DNA from: Syntrophales bacterium
GTDB lineage: Bacteria > Desulfobacterota > Syntrophia > Syntrophales > UBA2251
Direction of reading: 5' to 3'
NCBI GenBank assembly: GCA_023230905.1
Contig: JALNWL010000013.1
Coordinates: 1 to 27,438 of the forward strand
Length of the DNA: 27,438 nucleotides
Below are positions 1 through 7,139 of this stretch, piece after piece. Each line of letters starts with the position of its first letter. Positions within the stretch are counted from its first letter, which is position 1. Both the position numbers and the translations under genes were made by a program. Below the pieces are notes generated by a model. It worked only from the letters and a program-made list of their open reading frames with translations, did not search any database and had not been told where the DNA came from.

Positions 1-1
1 A

Positions 2-571
2 CCGGCCCTGCAGGCCCCCTTCGTCGCGGCCTTCCTCGCGGGCTGCCGGCAGCGCGGAATCCACACCGCACTCGACACCTGCGGCTTCTGCGCGACGGGG
101 GCGCTCGAGGGACTCCTGCCGGTCACGGACCTCGTGCTCTACGACCTGAAGGAGATCGACCCGGAGCGGCACCGCCGGTTCACCGGCCAGTCCAACGAGC
201 GGATCTTCGCGAACCTGCTGCTCGTCCGGGACCGGATGCGCGCGGAGGGGCGCCCGGCGCGCCTGTGGCTGAGGACGCCCATCATCCCCCGCATGACGGC
301 GCGGGAGGATAACATCACCGGCCTCGGCCGCTTCATCGCGGAGAATCTGGCCGACGTGGTCGAGCGGTGGGAGCTGTGCGCCTTCAACAACCTCTGCCGG
401 GACAAGTACCGCCGGCTCGACATGGACTGGGCCTGCCGGGAGGATGCCCTGATGACGGCCGGCGAGATGGAGGCCCTCGCCGACGCGGCCCGGCGGGTGG
501 GCGTCGCAGCGGCCCGGGTGGTCTGGACGGGCGCGGTCCGACCGGACGAACCCGCCGGAGATCCCGTATGA
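2..571 (+). CDS. Glycyl-radical enzyme activating protein (radical SAM), 3' part
   Basis: The frame is open from the window edge, so the N-terminus, including the CxxxCxxC iron-sulfur motif, lies outside. The visible 189 residues match the C-terminal part of pyruvate formate-lyase activating enzyme-like proteins. They show a DTCGF segment, then LYDLKEID followed by a TGQSN motif, and an LRTPIIP strand, all typical of the partial TIM barrel of this family. Such enzymes use SAM and a 4Fe-4S cluster to install a glycyl radical on a partner enzyme, which is not visible here. The substrate enzyme (formate-lyase, decarboxylase or alkylsuccinate-synthase type) cannot be told from this fragment. The next gene starts 32 bases after the stop on the same strand, so the two may be co-transcribed. 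Confidence 0.85.
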   Translation, partial: PALQAPFVAAFLAGCRQRGIHTALDTCGFCATGALEGLLPVTDLVLYDLKEIDPERHRRFTGQSNERIFANLLLVRDRMRAEGRPARLWLRTPIIPRMTAREDNITGLGRFIAENLADVVERWELCAFNNLCRDKYRRLDMDWACREDALMTAGEMEALADAARRVGVAAARVVWTGAVRPDEPAGDPV

Positions 572-603
572 GAAGGGCCGGTTAAATCCAGGGGGGGGAT
601 GTA

Positions 604-1452
604 ATGACGGATCTGCAGACGCGGTTCTTGCCGGAAGACAGGGAGGCCTTTGCCTCGGACGTCAAGGTGGGCCTACTCGCCACGGTGAGCGGGGAGGGAT
701 GGCCACACCTGACGCTGATCACGACGCTCGAGACGGCCTCTCCGACGGAACTCACGTGGGGCCAGTTCTGCGAAGGGGCGAGCAAGCGGCACGTCCGGGA
801 GAACCCGCGGACCGGTTTCCTCGTCATGAGCCTCGACCGGCGGCTCTGGCGGGGCAAGGCCGTCTGGACGCGGGCGGAAACCGAAGGCGACGCGTACATC
901 CGCTACAACCGGAAGCCCATGTGGCGTTACAACGCCTACTTCGGCATCCACACCGTCCATTTCATGGACCTGGTCTCGCTGCACCCGGGAGAGGCGCTGC
1001 CGCTCCCCGGGATCGTCGCCGGGGCGCTCCTGACGGGACTGGCCAAGGGGGCCCGGAAGACGGGACGGTCGGAGCGCATCCTGACGCCCTGGGCGGAGGG
1101 ACTCTTCAACCGCATGGACGCGCTGAAGTTCCTCGCCTTCATCGGCGCGGACGGCTTCCCCGAGATCGTCCCCCTGCTCCAGGCGCAGGCCGCCGACAGC
1201 CGCCGCCTCGTCTTCGCGCCCACCGTCTACCGGAAAGATCTGCGGGGCCTGCAGCCGGGCGCGACGGTCGCGATTCTCGGGCTTACCCTGGAGATGGAAA
1301 ACTGCCTTGTCCGGGGGCCGTTCGCCGGCTTCAACCGCGCCCGCGGCGCACCGCTCGGCGTGATCGACCTGGACTGGGTGTACAACTCCATGCCGCCCAT
1401 CCCGGGACAGATCTACCCAGCACGGCCACTCGAACCCGTCACGTGCTTCTGA
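604..1452 (+). CDS. Pyridoxamine 5'-phosphate oxidase-like FMN-binding protein, tandem split barrel
   Basis: The product is 282 residues. Residues about 15-110 look like an FMN-binding split barrel of the PNPOx-like superfamily, with a 'GLLATVSGEGWPHLTL' strand pair and a later 'FLVMSLD' strand. A second, weaker copy seems to occupy about 178-255 ('KFLAFIGADGFPEIVPLL', then 'GATVAILGL'), so the protein may be two fused barrels. No signal peptide or membrane segment is seen, so it is probably cytoplasmic. The family includes flavin reductases and heme- or F420-related oxidoreductases; the substrate cannot be deduced. The ATG at 604 follows a G-rich stretch (about 591-598) that can act as ribosome binding site. 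It converges with the membrane protein gene downstream. Confidence 0.7.
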   Translation: MTDLQTRFLPEDREAFASDVKVGLLATVSGEGWPHLTLITTLETASPTELTWGQFCEGASKRHVRENPRTGFLVMSLDRRLWRGKAVWTRAETEGDAYIRYNRKPMWRYNAYFGIHTVHFMDLVSLHPGEALPLPGIVAGALLTGLAKGARKTGRSERILTPWAEGLFNRMDALKFLAFIGADGFPEIVPLLQAQAADSRRLVFAPTVYRKDLRGLQPGATVAILGLTLEMENCLVRGPFAGFNRARGAPLGVIDLDWVYNSMPPIPGQIYPARPLEPVTCF

Positions 1453-1551
1453 GGCGGCAACCGGTAACGCGAACGATGGATCGGAAGGGCGCCGCATGCA
1501 GGATGCATGCAACGTGAACGTCGACCCCGGGCCGCAGGATCGTCCGGTGTA

Positions 1552-1595
1552 CCCCGCATCCCGGCGGCTACGGCACAGCCTCCCCGGATGCGGGG
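1552..1595. terminator. GC-rich inverted repeat between convergent genes, possible bidirectional terminator
   Basis: CCCCGCATCC at 1552-1561 is perfectly complementary to GGATGCGGGG at 1586-1595 with a 24-base loop. It lies where the + gene (stop 1452) and the - gene (stop 1568) converge and overlaps the last codons of the latter. There is no T-tract on either side, so intrinsic termination is only a suggestion. Confidence 0.35.
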
Positions 1596-2512
1596 GGCGC
1601 GCCCGGGTCCTTCACTGTCGAACGGGCCCGGTCGGCGTCCGGCGTCAACTCGACGTAGTCCTGCGGGCGCCCCCGGGTGGCGAGGCCCGTGATCAGGTGG
1701 TACAGGGCGAAGAGTTCCAGGGAGAAGGGGATGTACCCGCCGTAGCCGAGGACCGGCATCTCGAAGATGCGGCAGAAATCGACGAAGGGGACGTGGTAGA
1801 TCCATTTCGGATAGGAAAGGATGTTCCACATCTCCCAGAAAAAGCCGCAGATGAGGCAGCCCGTCCAGAGGGAAAACACGCCCCGCCAGTCTCCCGAGGC
1901 CGTGTCCGCGAGGAGCGAGCGGTAGCCGAAGCGGCCGTTGAAGGGCTCCAGGATCAGGTACACGGCCAGCCACACGAGGGGGAAAAAATACCGGGGCCAG
2001 AGCAGCAGGGCCAGCAGGCTCGCGACCCCGACGGCGAGGAACCGCTTCAAGACGGTGGGCGTGGGCGCCAGCCGGGGACCGTTGCGGAAGCGTCCGATCC
2101 AACGGAAGGTCCCGGCGAGTTCCGCCGTACCGAAGACGGCCGGGATGACCGTCGAGAAGCTCAGGCTGGAGAACAGGACGTAGGCCAGATCGGAGATGCC
2201 GTCGACGCCCAGGTATAGCCAGTTCTGCAGACGGCGGTTGAGGAGTTCGAAGAGCCACCAGGCCGGCGCGGAGACGGCGAAGAGCCCCGCGTAGGCGTAG
2301 GCGTTGCGGGTCAGAAGCGAGTCGCCCTTGCGGATGCAGACGAGGGCGTCGACGAACAGGCAGTAGCCCAGCCAGAGGGGGAAAAATCCCCAGAGGGTTC
2401 GCAGGCCCGTCAGCGACCAGTTGAGAAACCAGAAGCCCGCGATCAACACCAGTCCCGCCCAGCCGTGGACCGGCAGCCCTCTCCATCGTCGGGCGAAAAG
2501 ATCGGAGAACAT
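1568..2512 (-). CDS. Polytopic membrane protein of unknown function
   Basis: The product is 314 residues from the chosen start, with about seven to nine hydrophobic segments spread over residues 20-285 and a hydrophilic Pro/Asp-rich tail. Conserved-looking polar motifs sit in or beside the membrane: WWLFELLNRR, FFWEMWN, EMPVLGYGGY and LELFALYH. The acidic and aromatic residues inside helices suggest an enzyme or carrier, but I do not recognise a named family. The ATG at 2512 is preferred over the one at 2521, because AAGGAGG abuts the upstream ATG directly and is nine bases from the downstream one. The gene lies 123 bases after the acyl-CoA synthetase gene on the same strand and could be its distal operon partner. 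Confidence 0.75.
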   Translation of the reverse strand: MFSDLFARRWRGLPVHGWAGLVLIAGFWFLNWSLTGLRTLWGFFPLWLGYCLFVDALVCIRKGDSLLTRNAYAYAGLFAVSAPAWWLFELLNRRLQNWLYLGVDGISDLAYVLFSSLSFSTVIPAVFGTAELAGTFRWIGRFRNGPRLAPTPTVLKRFLAVGVASLLALLLWPRYFFPLVWLAVYLILEPFNGRFGYRSLLADTASGDWRGVFSLWTGCLICGFFWEMWNILSYPKWIYHVPFVDFCRIFEMPVLGYGGYIPFSLELFALYHLITGLATRGRPQDYVELTPDADRARSTVKDPGAPPASGEAVP

Positions 2513-2635
2513 GTTCTTCATCCTCCTTCCCCCGCGGAAAAGCCCCCTTCGGAGGTCCGGCCGGGGCTCTGCGGACGGCGCCCGGGGACCGTGCGCGCGG
2601 GCGATGTCCCGTCCGGCGAGGGCGGAGGAGGTGCT

Positions 2636-4060
2636 TCAGCGGTCGTCGCCCGGGTGCGCCTCCATGAATCGCCGGTACCGGTGGATCTTCACGGCCATTC
2701 TCGCCGCCCGCCCCGCATCCGGAAAGGAGAGAATCCCGGCACGGTCGAGCTTTTCGACGAATGCCGTCCGCACGGCTTCGACCTCCGGGCGGCGGAACAG
2801 CAACTGCGGGATCAGGACGACCAGCGGCTTGGAGATGCGGGGGAAGATCTCCAGCATCTTTTCGACGAACCCGTCCCACAACTCCCTGACCATGATCTGG
2901 ATCAGCTCCGGATACAGGCAAATGGCGATGAAGTCAATGTTCGGGTCCCGGGCCGCCCGTTCCGCGGCCTCCCCGAGAACATTGGGTGCAAAACCGAACA
3001 TGCCGAGATCGAGCGGGTTGCGCGTGGAGGTGTTGACCCGGGAGAGGTCCGTTCCGACCAGCGCCTGCACCTCCGGCGACAGTTCCGGAACCGAGACCCC
3101 GTTCGCGTTGAAGGCGTCGGTCAGTTCCACGGAACTTCCGCCACCGGCGACCGCGATGCAGGCCCTGAGCCCCCGGGGGTTGAACCCGAACTTCAGGGCG
3201 AGCAGGACGTCGGACATCTCATTTTGGGTCTCGGCGTTGATGACGCCCATCTGGGCCATCACGCCGTCCCAGACCTTCACGGGGGCGGCCAGGGCGCCCG
3301 TGTGGCTCTGCGTGGCCCGCGCGCCGTCGGCGGACCGTCCGCCCTTCCAGAGGACGATCGGTTTTCTCGTGTTCAGGACCGTTTCGCGGACCGCCCGGTG
3401 GAAGCGCTCGGGGTCCTTGATGTCTTCGATGTAGCCGCAAATGATGTCGATACGGGGATCTTCGGCGAAGTATTCGATGAAATCGACGATCTTGAGGTCC
3501 GCCTGGTTGCCGACGCTGATGACCTTGTCAAAACCGATGCCCATGGAGAGGCCGCGGATGAGGAAATTCAGGGCATGGCCGCCGGACTGGGAAAAGAACC
3601 CGACATGGCCCGGGGTGTCCCGCATCATCTGCGGGTAATACACCAGGCCGCGCTCCGGGCAATGGGCCCCGACGCAGTTGGGACCGATCATCCGGGTGTC
3701 GCTTCCCTTGAGGATCGAAAGCAGTTCCGCCTCGAGCCCCGTTTCGCCCACTTCGGAAAATCCCGACGTGAAGACGAGCACAAAGCGAACCTTGGCTTGG
3801 ACGCAATCCCTCAGGGCGGCAGCGACCTTTTCCCGCGGGAGCATGATCAGGGCGTAATCGACGGCCTCCGGCACCTCCGTGATCCGGGCGTAGCAGGGCC
3901 GGCCTTCGATCTCCGTATGCCGCGGGTTGATGGGGTAGAGCCGGCCCTGGAAGCAGGCGCTCAGGCTGTGAATGAAGCCCGCCCGGTCGCGGACGATGTT
4001 GGGCGAGGCGCCGATCACGGCGACGGAGCCGGGACAGAACAGGGGGGTGAAATCGATCAT
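2636..4060 (-). CDS. Acyl-CoA synthetase (NDP-forming), alpha subunit type
   Basis: The product is 474 residues and resembles the alpha part of ADP-forming acetate/acyl-CoA ligases. The N-terminus is a CoA-binding Rossmann fold (VAVIGASPN at 13-21, then YPINPRH). Two succinyl-CoA-ligase-like domains follow, with SQSGGHA at about 157-163 and SHTGAL at 252-257; H253 fits the phosphohistidine of this family. In the known reaction, acyl-CoA, ADP and phosphate give acid, CoA and ATP through that phosphohistidine. The ATP-grasp beta domain is not fused and not encoded in this window, so a partner must lie elsewhere or the protein does something else. AAAGGTG seven bases upstream supports the ATG. 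A strong promoter lies 75 bases upstream. Confidence 0.88.
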   Translation of the reverse strand: MIDFTPLFCPGSVAVIGASPNIVRDRAGFIHSLSACFQGRLYPINPRHTEIEGRPCYARITEVPEAVDYALIMLPREKVAAALRDCVQAKVRFVLVFTSGFSEVGETGLEAELLSILKGSDTRMIGPNCVGAHCPERGLVYYPQMMRDTPGHVGFFSQSGGHALNFLIRGLSMGIGFDKVISVGNQADLKIVDFIEYFAEDPRIDIICGYIEDIKDPERFHRAVRETVLNTRKPIVLWKGGRSADGARATQSHTGALAAPVKVWDGVMAQMGVINAETQNEMSDVLLALKFGFNPRGLRACIAVAGGGSSVELTDAFNANGVSVPELSPEVQALVGTDLSRVNTSTRNPLDLGMFGFAPNVLGEAAERAARDPNIDFIAICLYPELIQIMVRELWDGFVEKMLEIFPRISKPLVVLIPQLLFRRPEVEAVRTAFVEKLDRAGILSFPDAGRAARMAVKIHRYRRFMEAHPGDDR

Positions 4061-4134
4061 CCGGGTGCACCTTTCGAATCGTGGATGGAAAGCGAGAAAA
4101 CCGACGAGGCAATCGTCGCCCCCGCCGGCGGTGG

Positions 4135-4163
4135 ACTATAGGGGATATTCAAGGGGGTGTCAA
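4135..4163 (-). promoter_or_regulatory. Sigma-70-type promoter of the acyl-CoA synthetase gene
   Basis: On the minus strand TTGACA (4158-4163) is followed after exactly 17 bases by TATAGT (4135-4140), a perfect -35 and a five-of-six -10. The expected transcription start is near 4127, leaving a leader of about 67 bases. The surroundings are clearly more AT-rich than the coding regions. Confidence 0.75.
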
Positions 4164-4165
4164 TA

Positions 4166-4342
4166 AAAATGCCGGTATTTTCCTCTTTTAAAATGCACAA
4201 ATATTGTTATTATATGCTTGTAGGGGGCGGGTGTCGGGCCCTTCCCCGCCGGATGGCGTCCATGCGGTGTAAACCGGGGCGACTCCAGGTCCCCCCTGAT
4301 TGCCTGTAGATCTTGAAAATAAACGAAGGAGGTCTATGCGTG
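4166..4342 (+). promoter_or_regulatory. AT-rich promoter zone and structured leader before the Rho-N-like gene
   Basis: Bases 4166-4218 are strongly AT-rich, with TATTAT and TATGCT as candidate -10 boxes, but no convincing -35 at 17 bases. The following 4220-4320 is GC-rich and can form local stems, such as GGCGGG with CCCGCC around 4225-4251 and GGGG...GTCCCC around 4276-4297. A cis-acting RNA is possible, but I recognise no riboswitch class. AAGGAGG at 4326-4332 is the ribosome binding site of the next gene. Confidence 0.25.
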
Positions 4343-4702
4343 ATGTCTGAGGATACCCGGAAGAAAATTCATGACGAAAAATCCCTTGAAAAGTTGACCG
4401 TCAAGGAATTGCGCGAGATCGCAGCCGAAATCCCCCACGAGAGGGCGATTCACGACATGAAAAAGGAAGAACTGGTCGCCTTCATTCGGGAAGCCCGGGG
4501 AATCAAGGAGAGCGCCCCCGCCGCGAAAAAGAAACAGCCCGTCAAGATCAAGATGGCCAAACCGGCCCTGAAGGCCAGGATTCGCGAACTGAAAGCCCTT
4601 CAGGCGCAGGCGCGGGAATCGAGCGATAGAGGCGGCCTCGTCCGGCTGAGGAGGCAGATCACCCGTTTGAAGAAGAAATCGAGGCACGTTGCCGCGGCCT
4701 GA
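4343..4702 (+). CDS. Small basic protein with Rho-N/SAP-like domain
   Basis: The product is 119 residues. Residues about 14-53 (LEKLTVKELREIA, then HDMKKEELVAFIREA) match the two-helix pattern of the Rho-termination-factor N-terminal or SAP-like domain, which binds nucleic acid in known proteins. A Lys/Ala-rich linker (57-76) and a very basic helix with coiled-coil character (77-115) follow. A nucleic-acid-associated role is therefore likely, but unproven. The ATG at 4343 is chosen because AAGGAGG lies ten bases upstream; the in-frame ATG at 4313 has no such site. The SCP2 gene starts 111 bases downstream on the same strand. Confidence 0.7.
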   Translation: MSEDTRKKIHDEKSLEKLTVKELREIAAEIPHERAIHDMKKEELVAFIREARGIKESAPAAKKKQPVKIKMAKPALKARIRELKALQAQARESSDRGGLVRLRRQITRLKKKSRHVAAA

Positions 4703-4813
4703 CGGTCGACGATCGGAAGCGTGAGCATCCGGGCCATTCGGCAGGACCGTCGGGCCGAAGCGGCGCCCTGAACGGGAGGCGGCGTGACGGACAACCCGGA
4801 GAGGAGGATGAGC

Positions 4814-5215
4814 ATGTCGGAGACGTTCAAGTATCTGAGTCCCGAATGGGCGGAAGAGGGATTGAAGCGCCTGAAAACGCAGATTCCGGCGGAGAAAATG
4901 CACAACGTGACCACGTCCATGTCCAACATTTACACGAATTGCCCCGGAGGGGGAGAGCGGTATCTCTTTATCGGAACCGAGCAGGGCGTTTTCACCCGGG
5001 TCGAGGTGGGAGAGGGGGAACCGCCGCCGGCCGAATTCCGGATCATCGGGGAATACGAAACGTTCGCGAGAATCACGCGGGCCGAACTGGGCGCCCAACG
5101 GGCCATGATGACGGGGAAACTCAAGCTGAAGGGCAATATGGCCAAGGCCCTCAAGCTCGCGGCCCTCGCCGACCGGATGAACAAGGTCCTGGCCACCATT
5201 CCGGCAGAATACTGA
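4814..5215 (+). CDS. SCP2 sterol-carrier-like protein
   Basis: The product is 133 residues, about the size of a lone SCP2 domain. The segment GKLKLKGNMAKALKLA near residues 99-114 is the hallmark of this fold, following a mixed sheet that ends in RIIGEYETFARI. SCP2 domains form a hydrophobic tunnel that binds acyl chains or other lipids; bacterial copies have various, often unknown, ligands. GGAGG at 4803-4807 leaves six bases before the ATG at 4814 and abuts the in-frame ATG at 4808, so 4814 is preferred. The M24 gene begins 12 bases after the stop, which implies co-transcription and probable translational linkage. Confidence 0.82.
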   Translation: MSETFKYLSPEWAEEGLKRLKTQIPAEKMHNVTTSMSNIYTNCPGGGERYLFIGTEQGVFTRVEVGEGEPPPAEFRIIGEYETFARITRAELGAQRAMMTGKLKLKGNMAKALKLAALADRMNKVLATIPAEY

Positions 5216-5227
5216 GGAGGAAAACCC

Positions 5228-6451
5228 ATGCCGAGAACACTGGATCCCCGCGATCCCTACCATATCGACAACCCGGCCCGCGTGAAGGCCATTCAGCTCG
5301 AGATGCGGAAGCAGGGACTGGACGTCTACCTCGGTTCCCGCATCCGGACGCTGACCTGGACGCTGGATGCGTTCATCCCCTGGAGGAGCTACGTCGTCAT
5401 CCCCGCCGAAGGGCCGCCCACGCTCTTTACCTTCGTCATCGACGCCGCCCGGCTCGCCGACGAATCCTGGCTGGACGAGGACCATGTCCGTGCGTACGCC
5501 CCGATGGGAGGCATGGATCAGATCTCGGCCGTGTCCGATTTCATCCGGGAGGAACTCCGCCTCCGGAAGGGGCGGCTGGGATATGAAGACGGGATGGCCA
5601 CCTATACCGCGGAGGGCAACCTGACGCATTACGAGTTCACCCGCTTCAAGGAGGCCCTGGACGGCTTCGAGTTCGTCAATGCCCACGAGATCGTCGATTC
5701 CCTGTCCATTATCAAGGATTCGGGGACGATCAACCGCTTCCGCAAGGCATCGCTCATCGTGGACGAGGGGCACAAGGCGGCGCGCGCCGCCCTGGAGAAC
5801 GGCGGGTTCAAGGGCATGACCGAAGCGGTCATCGGCGGCATCGCCGCCCTGGCCATGCGCAGGGCGGGCAGTGTGTCCGAGTGGAATTTCGCCGGCCTGA
5901 ATGAAATTTCGAGCGGCTATCGAACCGGCCTGGGGGCCTGCACCCCGCCGACGAACAAGGAGATCCGGGCCGGCGAGCCCCTGATGCTCGACTTCCACGC
6001 CATGTTCCAGCTTGCCCTGGGCGACCACTCCCACAACTATCTCATCGCACCGGCGACCCCTCGGCAGCGCTGGCACGCGGATAATTTTGTCGCCTTGGTC
6101 CAGGCGGTCCTGGCGAACTACCGGGCGGGGACCACGCCGTCGATGCTTGCCCAGGTCATGATGGATCTGGCCGAGAGTCGCGACTGCGCTGATTTTGTCG
6201 TGCCGGGATGCGAACACGGCATCGGCCTGTTCGGCGACGAGTGGCGGATCGGCGCGAAGAATGACGGCCCATTCCCGTACTGGACGGATCCCGACCACAC
6301 GTATCAGGTCGACGAAATGGTGATCTGCGCCATGCAGTATGCCTGTCCGGCGGAAGGGATCGGTTTCCGCTACGAAAACCCGCTCCTGATCCTGGAGGAC
6401 GGCTGCGAGGCGATGTCCAAATACCCCCTGGCGATCGAGGAGATCGGCTGA
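5228..6451 (+). CDS. M24-family (aminopeptidase P/creatinase fold) protein with altered metal site
   Basis: The product is 407 residues: an N-terminal creatinase-like domain (about 1-165) and a C-terminal pita-bread domain (about 170-400). Of the five dimetal ligands of M24 peptidases, D255 and D266 (spaced by 11 as usual), H330 (EHGIGL) and E383 (FRYEN) are present. The Glu normally found in the 'MVFTIEP' strand falls on M369/Q370 (MVICAMQY). Proline aminopeptidases, ectoine hydrolase and creatinase share this fold, and creatinase is metal-free. I therefore infer a hydrolase or lyase acting on a small amide rather than an assured peptidase. GAGGAAAACCC before the ATG gives a good ribosome site. 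It is the last gene of the Rho-N-like/SCP2/M24 run. Confidence 0.82.
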   Translation: MPRTLDPRDPYHIDNPARVKAIQLEMRKQGLDVYLGSRIRTLTWTLDAFIPWRSYVVIPAEGPPTLFTFVIDAARLADESWLDEDHVRAYAPMGGMDQISAVSDFIREELRLRKGRLGYEDGMATYTAEGNLTHYEFTRFKEALDGFEFVNAHEIVDSLSIIKDSGTINRFRKASLIVDEGHKAARAALENGGFKGMTEAVIGGIAALAMRRAGSVSEWNFAGLNEISSGYRTGLGACTPPTNKEIRAGEPLMLDFHAMFQLALGDHSHNYLIAPATPRQRWHADNFVALVQAVLANYRAGTTPSMLAQVMMDLAESRDCADFVVPGCEHGIGLFGDEWRIGAKNDGPFPYWTDPDHTYQVDEMVICAMQYACPAEGIGFRYENPLLILEDGCEAMSKYPLAIEEIG

Positions 6452-6549
6452 GGCGAAGGTCATCCGCGGGATCCGCCAGGACCTCAGGAAGGGCCGCGTG
6501 CGTATGCGCGTTCAAAGAACCTGGGGGGAGGGGCCTGTCGAGGGGATGT

Positions 6550-7041
6550 ATGACGCGCTACGAGGTGTTTGACCATACCGCCGATTTGGGGATCCTGTTT
6601 GAGGGCCGCGATCTCGCGGACCTCTTCGAAACCGCCGCCTTTGCCGTCTTCGACCTCATGACGGAGCTGCCGGCCGTCGAGGAACGCCGAACGCACCGCT
6701 TTATCGTGACCGGCGGGGATCGGGAGGACCTGCTCGTCAACTTCCTGAGGGAGCTGCTCTACCTGTTCAACGGCCGGGGGTTTCTCGTCCGGCGGTGCGC
6801 CGTCCGGATCGACGACGCCGGTGAGCCTGAGACCCGCTCCCGACCCGCACCGTCCGAGGCCGTGTCGGTCGGGTCCGAACCCGTCCCGCCGCAATGGCGT
6901 CTGGAGGCCGAGGCGGCGGGCGAACCGTTCGCGCCGGACCGCCACCGGATGAAGACGGAAATCAAGGCCGTCACGTACCACGGCCTCGAGATCCGGGAAA
7001 CGACCGCCGGGTGGTGGGGTCGGATCGTGTGCGATGTCTGA
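6550..7041 (+). CDS. Archease, RtcB activator
   Basis: The product is 163 residues. The start YEVFDHTADLGILFEG, the middle segment LLVNFLRELLYLFN and the end EIKAVTYHGLEIR are characteristic of archease. Archease helps the RNA ligase RtcB load GMP and allows multiple turnover. An insertion of about 30 residues rich in Pro, Glu and Ser (about 94-130) makes it longer than typical archeases of about 140 residues. RtcB is encoded 98 bases downstream on the same strand, the usual genomic partnership. The ATG follows GAGGGGATGT. Transcription probably continues into rtcB. Confidence 0.9.
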   Translation: MTRYEVFDHTADLGILFEGRDLADLFETAAFAVFDLMTELPAVEERRTHRFIVTGGDREDLLVNFLRELLYLFNGRGFLVRRCAVRIDDAGEPETRSRPAPSEAVSVGSEPVPPQWRLEAEAAGEPFAPDRHRMKTEIKAVTYHGLEIRETTAGWWGRIVCDV

Positions 7042-7139
7042 TCCCGGACCGCCCCGGGGATCGACGCCGGACCGGTGTCTCTCCCGATCGGATCGCGCCG
7101 GACAGGAGTGGGGCCGGCCCGGCCGCGGAGGAGCGAAGG

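Noticed and set aside
1413..2921. 502-codon minus-strand open frame
   Set aside because: It overlaps the membrane protein and acyl-CoA synthetase genes in another frame; the Arg/Pro-rich translation has no membrane helices or motifs.
4200..4342. Known riboswitch before the Rho-N-like gene
   Set aside because: The leader can fold, but I could not match it to any known riboswitch consensus, so only a generic structured leader is reported.
4334..6463. 709-codon open frame on the minus strand
   Set aside because: It is antisense to the Rho-N-like, SCP2 and M24 genes, all of which have recognisable domains and ribosome sites. It reflects GC-rich codon bias, and the translation has no domain.
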